From NCBI GenBank assembly GCA_900553675.1, contig USEH01000055.1, positions 1 through 11,460 of the forward strand: a stretch of 11,460 nucleotides of DNA, in the 5' to 3' direction. This document shows, piece by piece, positions 6,876-11,460 of this stretch (within the stretch, counting starts at the first letter, position 1; every line of letters begins with the position of its first letter). The position numbers and the translations under genes are program-made. This stretch comes from an uncultured Ruminococcus sp. GTDB taxonomy: Bacteria; Bacillota; Clostridia; Oscillospirales; Ruminococcaceae. The notes beneath the pieces are model-generated. The model had not been told where the DNA came from. It ran no database searches and saw only the letters and a program-made list of their open reading frames with translations.

Positions 6876-7418
6876 TTATTTATTCGGAATCTGAATTGCA
6901 ACGGAGCATCCTGCAAATTCGGTATCGCTTTGCAGACGGTTTTCTCTTAAGGACAGGCGGACATTAAGCGTTCCGCCGCGCAGAGACAAAAGCTCCTGAG
7001 GGCTGAGCGATATTGTCATATCAATGCAGTCTCTTCCCAGAATTGAGGGGCAGTTGACGCCGGCGTTCTGAGTTAGTATCTGACCGTCGGAGGAGGTTAT
7101 GCTGAAATCGGTGGCAGAAAAAAGCTCGTAGTCTTTAAACCATCCCGATGTGAACCTGAAGCGAACCTGATTTGCAGCCGGGTCGGATATAAGATAGGCA
7201 CCGGAAAGCTTGATATTATTGTTATCCGAGGTATCGCAGCTCAGCTTTTCGGATGTGTAGCCGTCTGAAAACTGATTGGCTTCGCCGAAGAGTATCGGGC
7301 TGTCCAATCCCGAGCGGAATCGCACTTCAAAAAAGACTGCCATTGAAACTGCAATTAATACCACTACAGCGGCGGCAGCTACTACCGGCTTTACAAATTT
7401 AAAAGTTCCTTTCTTCAT
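6876..7418 (-). CDS. Membrane-anchored extracytoplasmic protein with four cysteines
   Basis: This 180-residue protein has a basic N-terminus (MKKGTFKFVK) and one hydrophobic span (about 11-30), with no lipobox or obvious cleavage site. It is probably a type II membrane protein with its C-terminal domain outside. The exterior part looks beta-rich, with alternating patterns such as NQVRFRFTSGWF (83-94) and GGTLNVRLSLREN (148-160). It carries cysteines at 61, 123, 131 and 171, which could form two disulfides. I chose the ATG at 7418 because a strong promoter covers the upstream in-frame ATG at 7469, making that one untranscribed. The ribosome binding site (AAAGAG/AAAG) is weak. It lies between the triple-repeat exoprotein and the lipoprotein. 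No family is recognised; an immunoglobulin-like or other beta-sandwich domain is a guess. Confidence 0.75.
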   Translation of the reverse strand: MKKGTFKFVKPVVAAAAVVVLIAVSMAVFFEVRFRSGLDSPILFGEANQFSDGYTSEKLSCDTSDNNNIKLSGAYLISDPAANQVRFRFTSGWFKDYELFSATDFSITSSDGQILTQNAGVNCPSILGRDCIDMTISLSPQELLSLRGGTLNVRLSLRENRLQSDTEFAGCSVAIQIPNK

Positions 7419-7459
7419 ATCTTTACTCTTTATGACAATAACGGGACGGCTGTGATTAC

Positions 7460-7488
7460 AGCATATCATATATTTTATATTGTGTCAA
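7460..7488 (-). promoter_or_regulatory. Promoter for the four-cysteine membrane protein gene
   Basis: Read on the minus strand: perfect -35 TTGACA (7488-7483), 17-base spacer, and -10 TATGCT (7465-7460) preceded by TGA, an extended -10. Transcription would begin near 7453, about 35 bases before the ATG at 7418. This makes the two exported-protein genes transcribable independently of the sigma operon. Confidence 0.75.
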
Positions 7489-7625
7489 TATAATTCGGCA
7501 ATAAATAACATCTTTACCTTTCGGAGATTTATGCGCGGCGCAGAAAAGCGCACAAAATTATTCTTCACTTATCCCGAAAATAGCTTTCCATTCCTCATGG
7601 CTGAGAACGGCAGTGGATAGTATTA

Positions 7626-9443
7626 TTATTCCATGAGTACAGGTGAGTACATTTTTAAGCTTTCTCTCGCCTTTGCTCTGTCGGCAGACTCCGTCGTACG
7701 CTTTGGCTCAGACATATTCGCAGACTCAGACGAGCGTGCATCGATCTCCGCCTGAGTTTTCTTTTTGGCTTCCGCCTGCTCTTTTTGCAGTGCAAGAAGG
7801 GCTTCCGATTTTTCGGGATCATCCCAGAAGTCGGGGTCGTAGGCATGAATAACGCCCGGGCGGGTACCCCTATGCCAATACGGGTTATAATAATCCTTTA
7901 AAACGCAGCTTCCGTCCTTAAAGCCGACTATAAGCTCGATGGTATCGATTGAATGTGAGGTCTTGTCGGAATAGTTAAACCTGAACTTAAGGTCGCTGAC
8001 GATTTCCAGCCAGATGCAGTCCTTAATCGGCTTAAAATTGTGAAGCTTGAAGCTTACGCTGTGTTCGCTGACGCTTCCCGGTTTAAATATTGAACCTTCA
8101 CCTTGGTAAATGCCCTTCATGTATTCCAGAAAGTCGGCGTTAGAGATATATTTTGATAAATCGCAGTCGTCTGAGATATAGTGCGCGCCGTTGTAAAAAT
8201 CCTCTAAAAATTCCTCGGCGAATTTGTAGGCTTTGTCGACTTCATCATCGCGCTCATGGGTTTTGTGCGACTGCGCAAGTATTTCATCCGAGCGCTCCAC
8301 CGATTCCGAATCCCATTCCTTTTGGTGTTCAAGGATTTCGGAGACTGTCGGGCTGCTCTTCCAGAAGTCCTTATTGTATATAGTGGTAAGATTGCCCCTT
8401 GTGTATTCAAGGTAGGGGTCGTGCGGGATATACCAGTCGTAAATTTTCAGACCGTCGCCGCTGTTGGCGATAAGAAGATAAACGCCGTCGCCAAGTCCGC
8501 TTCTGAAGCTTGCGTCTGAGTATCTCCAGGATGCGCGCACCGCGACATACAGCCTTATGCAGTCGCCGAGGTTTTCGGACTCTTTAAGCTCCGTTTCAAG
8601 CTGATATTCAAGCCTTTGTGGGGCAAGAATAAGTTTTTCCGAGCTTCTTGCGCCTTCAATCCTGCCGTTCGTATAGACCAAAAGCGGATTTGGCGCGATA
8701 TACGGCGATAGGTCGTATTCCGCCGAGGTGTGCAGGGCAGGGTAGTACTCTCTTAAAAAGCTCTCCGCGAGAGCATAGGCGGAATCGACGGCTGAAGAGT
8801 AATCGATTGCGGGGGCTGAGTCTGCCTCTGCGCGTTCGGTTATTTTTTCGTTCCACTTTTTCTGCTTTTCGAGGATGTCCGAAACGGCAGGGTCGCTTTT
8901 CCAGAAGTCCTTGTCCGAAATTTCTGCAACTTCGCCCCTTGTCGACTCGTCATAGGGGTCGTGCGGAAAATACCAATCGCATATTTCAAGACCGTATTCG
9001 CCCACGGCAATAAGCATATAAGAATCCTCCGAATAGCTTTCAGGCTCGCTTTCATCCTCGCTGTAGAAATACTTTGCCGTTGCCGACATATGCAGTCTTA
9101 AGCAGTCGCTCAGCCTTTCGCATGAAATCTGCCCGACCGTAAGCTCATATCCGTTTTTATTTCCGACAAGGAGCTTTCCCGCATGGGTTTTGCAGTCAAC
9201 GCGGCTGATTACGTATGCAAGAAATGTGTCTGTGGAGATGTACTTTGAATAGTCATAGTACTCATACAAATCTATTGCGCGGTAGTAATCCGTAAGAAAC
9301 TTTTTCGCAAGGGCATATGCCTCGGCGGTATCGATATTATCGGTTGCGTTCTTGCTTTCTTCGGCAAAAGCCGTCAGGCTAAGGGACAATATAAGCGCAA
9401 TCGCAAGCGCGAGGGATAGTATAGCTGACAAAAGCTTTTTCAT
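7626..9443 (-). CDS. Secreted protein of three tandem ~180-residue repeats
   Basis: This 605-residue protein has a classical signal peptide (basic MKK, hydrophobic 5-25, cleavage likely after AFA at 27) and no membrane anchor or lipobox, so it is probably secreted. It consists of three tandem copies of one domain with a period of 179-183 residues. Matching landmarks are AYALAKKFL/AYALAESFL/AYKFAEEFL (ending at 50, 230, 413), DYSKYIS-like (64-70, 244-250, 428-434), SDC/GDC/KDC (C114, C295, C476), DWYxPHDPY (156-164, 336-344; diverged in copy 3), and DFWKS (179-183, 359-363; DFWDD in copy 3). Copies 1 and 2 are closest. A charged coiled-coil-like tail (about 550-595) follows. The ATG at 9443 has AAAGGA 8 bases away; a longer in-frame start would precede the signal peptide and overlap the upstream gene. 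It sits 49 bases after the anti-sigma gene. I do not recognise the domain family; each unit may be a small alpha/beta domain of ligand-binding type. Confidence 0.85.
   Translation of the reverse strand: MKKLLSAILSLALAIALILSLSLTAFAEESKNATDNIDTAEAYALAKKFLTDYYRAIDLYEYYDYSKYISTDTFLAYVISRVDCKTHAGKLLVGNKNGYELTVGQISCERLSDCLRLHMSATAKYFYSEDESEPESYSEDSYMLIAVGEYGLEICDWYFPHDPYDESTRGEVAEISDKDFWKSDPAVSDILEKQKKWNEKITERAEADSAPAIDYSSAVDSAYALAESFLREYYPALHTSAEYDLSPYIAPNPLLVYTNGRIEGARSSEKLILAPQRLEYQLETELKESENLGDCIRLYVAVRASWRYSDASFRSGLGDGVYLLIANSGDGLKIYDWYIPHDPYLEYTRGNLTTIYNKDFWKSSPTVSEILEHQKEWDSESVERSDEILAQSHKTHERDDEVDKAYKFAEEFLEDFYNGAHYISDDCDLSKYISNADFLEYMKGIYQGEGSIFKPGSVSEHSVSFKLHNFKPIKDCIWLEIVSDLKFRFNYSDKTSHSIDTIELIVGFKDGSCVLKDYYNPYWHRGTRPGVIHAYDPDFWDDPEKSEALLALQKEQAEAKKKTQAEIDARSSESANMSEPKRTTESADRAKARESLKMYSPVLME
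7746..9326 (-). repeat. Three in-frame tandem repeats, period ~540 bases
   Basis: The units lie at about 9326-8829, 8792-8289 and 8243-7746, inside the secreted-protein gene. Landmark codons recur at exact intervals of 540 bases (copy 1 to 2) and 537 bases (copy 2 to 3). Aligning 8361-8460 with 8901-9000 by eye gives about 70 identical bases of 100, so the relation is visible in DNA as well as protein. The copies arose by internal duplication and have since diverged, copy 3 most. Confidence 0.85.
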
Positions 9444-9492
9444 GTCTGTATTCCTTTCTTTAATCTGCAAATATATCTGCTTCTCGGACGGT

Positions 9493-10215
9493 TTACGGCT
9501 CGACAACCTCTAAAAAGACAATATTCTCGGCGATTTTCATAAGCTCGTCAACGCCGAACTCAGCGTCTAAGAAATAAGCATAGCCGTTTTTGTACCAGAT
9601 AAGGCTGCTGCTGTCGCTGTCGTCGGCGGCTTCGTAGAAATAATAGGTTTGTTTGTCCTTGGTTATTATGTCAAAGGTGTGAAGCTTGGAGTCGATGTAG
9701 AGACTGCCGTCGCCGATGAAGTAGTTGAAGCGGAACTGCTCGAAATCGTCGTTTTTGTACACCTGCCAAGCTATGGTGTCTTCGGAGCCGTAGGTTATGC
9801 TGTACAGATAGTACCCCTCGGGGATATATCCAAGCTTAACATATGGGTTGAACTCGGCAGCGTCGCCGTTGGCACTGAAGGATATTATATCGGTATTATC
9901 GTCCACTTTTTCCCATAAAACATGATTGACCGCCGCATAAACCTTCGGCTGGGTGAGCAAAATCGCAAAGACTATGCCAAAAATGCTTGCAGCACACATT
10001 GCTGCCTTCAGCGCGCCCTTAAGCACTGCTCTTGCTCCTTCTCTCAGGGAGATACCCTTTGCAAGCTTGGTAATTTTTCGCTCGAACTCAGGGGAAAAGG
10101 TGTGTTCGCAGGGGGATTTTTCAAGCTCTTTTAGCTCGTTTTCGGCATATTCGAGCAGTGCCTCGCTTAAAACAGCATCGAATATTTTTTCATTATTTTT
10201 AAGCCCTTTATTCAT
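9493..10215 (-). CDS. Membrane anti-sigma candidate with DUF4367-like C-terminal domain
   Basis: This 240-residue protein probably holds the adjacent ECF sigma factor at the membrane. Residues 1-65 are a charged helical cytoplasmic region (FDAVLSEALLEYAENELKEL, then SPEFERKITKL). One membrane span covers about 69-88, and the exterior domain (about 120-238) matches the DUF4367 pattern: GYIPEGY (129-135), aromatic strands, SLIWYKNGYAYFL (204-216), ELMKIAENI (224-232). The N-terminus lacks the H-x3-C-x2-C zinc motif of classical ZAS anti-sigma factors, so any sigma binding uses another helical fold. The ATG at 10215 has an excellent GGAGGG ribosome binding site and overlaps the sigma stop codon by 8 bases, indicating translational coupling. 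The anti-sigma role is inferred from gene order and topology. Confidence 0.83.
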   Translation of the reverse strand: MNKGLKNNEKIFDAVLSEALLEYAENELKELEKSPCEHTFSPEFERKITKLAKGISLREGARAVLKGALKAAMCAASIFGIVFAILLTQPKVYAAVNHVLWEKVDDNTDIISFSANGDAAEFNPYVKLGYIPEGYYLYSITYGSEDTIAWQVYKNDDFEQFRFNYFIGDGSLYIDSKLHTFDIITKDKQTYYFYEAADDSDSSSLIWYKNGYAYFLDAEFGVDELMKIAENIVFLEVVEP

Positions 10216-10750
10216 TGTAATATCCCTCCAGCTTCTTTTGCAGGATTTTTTTGCCGCGGAAAACCCGCGAGTTTACTGTGTTTACAGGAACGCCCAAAAG
10301 CTCGGATATCTCGGCGGAGTCGTAGCCCATTGTAAGCTTAAGGGTAAGAACGTCCTTATAGATATCGTCAAGGCTGCTTATCAGTGACAGCAGGTGTTCG
10401 TATCCCTGCTCGGAAATCACCCTCGACAAAACGTCCGAGGAGATGTCGGCGGTATTTTCGTCTATTGCCTCGGTCTGACCGAGCTGCTCCTTTTTTAGGA
10501 TGTTTATAGAGATATTCCTGACAATAATTACAACCAATGAGAGTGTTTTTGCAGATTCTGCCGTCAGGATTTTTGAAATGTTTTTCGAGATGCTGAAAAA
10601 GCTCTCCTGAACGGCTTCCTCTGCCAAAGCGGGGTTGTGCAGAATCGACATTGCTTTTGCGCACATGATGTTTTTGTAGTAATGGTAGATTTGCAAAAAT
10701 TTTTCCTTGTCGCTCGGGTCGTCTATAAGTGCGGAGCAGAGCAGGGACAT
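10208..10750 (-). CDS. ECF-type RNA polymerase sigma factor
   Basis: This 180-residue protein has the two-domain ECF sigma architecture. Region 2 spans about 15-87, with NPALAEEAVQESFFSISKNI (39-58) as the core-binding and -10 part and VRNISINILKK (77-87) as region 2.4. A linker follows, then region 4 (about 120-175) with the helix-turn-helix YDSAEISELLGVPVNTVNSR (143-162) that reads the -35 element. It should redirect RNA polymerase to a small envelope-related regulon. The ATG at 10750 has AAAGGAAG at about 9 bases. It is first in a transcript with the overlapping membrane anti-sigma candidate and the secreted triple-repeat protein. No convincing promoter, housekeeping or ECF, could be fixed in its AT-rich leader, so autoregulation is not demonstrated. 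Confidence 0.92.
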   Translation of the reverse strand: MSLLCSALIDDPSDKEKFLQIYHYYKNIMCAKAMSILHNPALAEEAVQESFFSISKNISKILTAESAKTLSLVVIIVRNISINILKKEQLGQTEAIDENTADISSDVLSRVISEQGYEHLLSLISSLDDIYKDVLTLKLTMGYDSAEISELLGVPVNTVNSRVFRGKKILQKKLEGYYNE

Positions 10751-10850
10751 ATGCTGTCACTTCCTTTTGGCTCGTTTTGGTTCTCTGTATATAAGTACAA
10801 TAAAAAACGGCAGTTTGGTGCAGGTTTTTAAAAAATTATAAAATATTTTT

Positions 10851-10893
10851 AAAAAATCGGCGCAGAATCATGGAACAAAGTGATTCTGCGCCG
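10851..10893 (-). terminator. Terminator of the phosphohexomutase gene
   Basis: A perfect 13-base-pair stem (10858-10870 with 10881-10893) closes a 10-base loop. On the minus strand it is followed by a T6 run (10856-10851) and more AT-rich sequence. It lies about 60 bases after the mutase stop codon and isolates the sigma operon from read-through. Confidence 0.92.
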
Positions 10894-10953
10894 AAATTCA
10901 GTATTCAATTATGCCTGATTTCCGCTTGAAAGCTCAGTTTACAATGTGGAATC

Positions 10954-11460
10954 TCAGAACCCAAGCATATTTTTTACATATGCCGCAATCTTTTCGCCCA
11001 GCTCTACAGCTTCCTCTCTGCTTGCGCAGACGGTGGTGTAGTATGCCTTGATCTTGGGCTCGGTGCCGGAGGGTCTTATAATAATGGTTGCTTTGTTTTC
11101 AAGAGTGTAGCACAAAACGTCCGACTTGGGCAATGTTATTGCGGTCTTTGCGCCGGTTGTGATATCTAAAGTTTCGCTCTTTTCGTAATCGTCAACCTTA
11201 ACAACCTTGAAGCCGCAGATGGCTTCGGGGTAGCTTGCGTGAAGACCGTGCATAATTCTTGCCATTTCCTCCATACCGGCAGCGCCCTCGCAGGTGAAGC
11301 TTGCAACGGTGTGGACATAGTTGCCGTACTTTTTGTACATAGCTTCTCTTGCTTCAAGCAGGCTTACGCCGATGGAACGGTAGTATGCAGCCATCTCGCA
11401 GATGAGCATCGAACCGATAACAGCGTCCTTATCCCTTACATACGAGCCGCCGAGGTAGCC
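10954..11460 (-). CDS. Phosphoglucomutase/phosphomannomutase, C-terminal part (partial)
   Basis: This cytoplasmic enzyme of the alpha-D-phosphohexomutase family interconverts hexose 1- and 6-phosphates for glycolysis or envelope-sugar synthesis. Only the last 168 residues are present, because the reading frame stays open to the window edge; an internal ATG at 11409 is not the start. The edge sequence GYLGGSYVRDKDAVIGS matches the conserved stretch following the glutamate-rich sugar-binding loop of domain 3. Domain 4 carries the phosphate-binding loop RPSGTEPK (about 50 residues from the end). The active-site serine and metal-binding loops are outside the window. The preference between glucose and mannose phosphate cannot be settled from this part; the sequence style fits the large bacterial alpha-phosphoglucomutase group. 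A strong terminator follows. Confidence 0.92.
   Translation of the reverse strand, partial: GYLGGSYVRDKDAVIGSMLICEMAAYYRSIGVSLLEAREAMYKKYGNYVHTVASFTCEGAAGMEEMARIMHGLHASYPEAICGFKVVKVDDYEKSETLDITTGAKTAITLPKSDVLCYTLENKATIIIRPSGTEPKIKAYYTTVCASREEAVELGEKIAAYVKNMLGF

Noticed and set aside
7533..7557. TGCGC/GCGCA hairpin downstream of the triple-repeat gene as a terminator
   Set aside because: The stem is only five base pairs with a long loop, and no T run follows on the minus strand.
8648..9055. Arginine-rich open frames on both strands within the triple-repeat gene
   Set aside because: They are shadow frames of the repeat-protein gene; the repeats are conserved at exact codon spacing only in the annotated frame.
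10806..10829. Possible ECF autoregulatory promoter (AAAAACC ... CGTT on the minus strand) upstream of the sigma gene
   Set aside because: AAC and CGTT are only 14 bases apart, shorter than the usual 16-17, and the region is A/T-rich enough for chance matches.

Overview
The window looks like chromosomal DNA of an anaerobic Gram-positive member of Clostridia, probably of the Ruminococcaceae/Oscillospiraceae type. The evidence is a monomeric group-B-like [FeFe] hydrogenase, a fused Na/Pi-cotransporter/PhoU protein, AAAGGA/GGAGG-type ribosome binding sites, compact GC-hairpin terminators, and an ECF sigma factor paired with a DUF4367-like membrane anti-sigma protein. The genus assignment is inference. 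No rRNA, tRNA, CRISPR array, insertion sequence or phage gene is visible, and no gene-free stretch exceeds 300 bases.

Layout. (1) At 12-1454 (+) is a complete [FeFe] hydrogenase gene closed by a hairpin that can terminate both strands. (2) Convergent to it is a hicA-hicB toxin-antitoxin operon (minus, 2165 down to 1536). Its near-consensus promoter carries a perfect inverted repeat filling the spacer between -35 and -10, a likely HicB operator. (3) A two-gene minus-strand unit (4815 down to 2460) encodes a Na+/phosphate-cotransporter-PhoU fusion followed by an unrecognised 189-residue cytoplasmic protein, and ends in a terminator at 2371-2411. (4) Divergent from it, 5069-6002 (+) holds a 55-residue single-span membrane peptide gene four bases upstream of an ABC-like AAA ATPase gene. 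This pair ends in a terminator shared with the convergent gene. (5) The minus-strand block 10750 down to 6060 is an envelope-directed cluster: ECF sigma factor, overlapping membrane anti-sigma candidate, a 605-residue secreted protein made of three tandem ~180-residue repeats, then (behind its own good promoter) a membrane-anchored four-cysteine protein and a lipoprotein. (6) The right edge holds the C-terminal part of a phosphoglucomutase/phosphomannomutase gene, closed by a strong terminator.

How it fits together. The sigma and anti-sigma genes overlap by 8 bases and the secreted repeat protein follows after 49 bases, so these three probably form one envelope-sensing transcription unit. The two exported proteins downstream may be functionally linked but have a separate promoter. 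The hydrogenase, the phosphate transporter and the sugar-phosphate mutase are ordinary anaerobe housekeeping genes. The parts least explained by known families are the triple-repeat exoprotein with its two exported neighbours, the 55-residue peptide/ATPase pair, and the 189-residue partner of the phosphate transporter.

Intergenic content. 2242-2459 holds the hicAB -35 region edge and the terminator of the leftward unit. 4816-5068 holds two GC-rich hairpins and an AT-rich divergent promoter region. 7419-7625 holds one clear promoter plus a short coding-like stretch in another frame. 10751-10953 holds the mutase terminator and the sigma gene leader.
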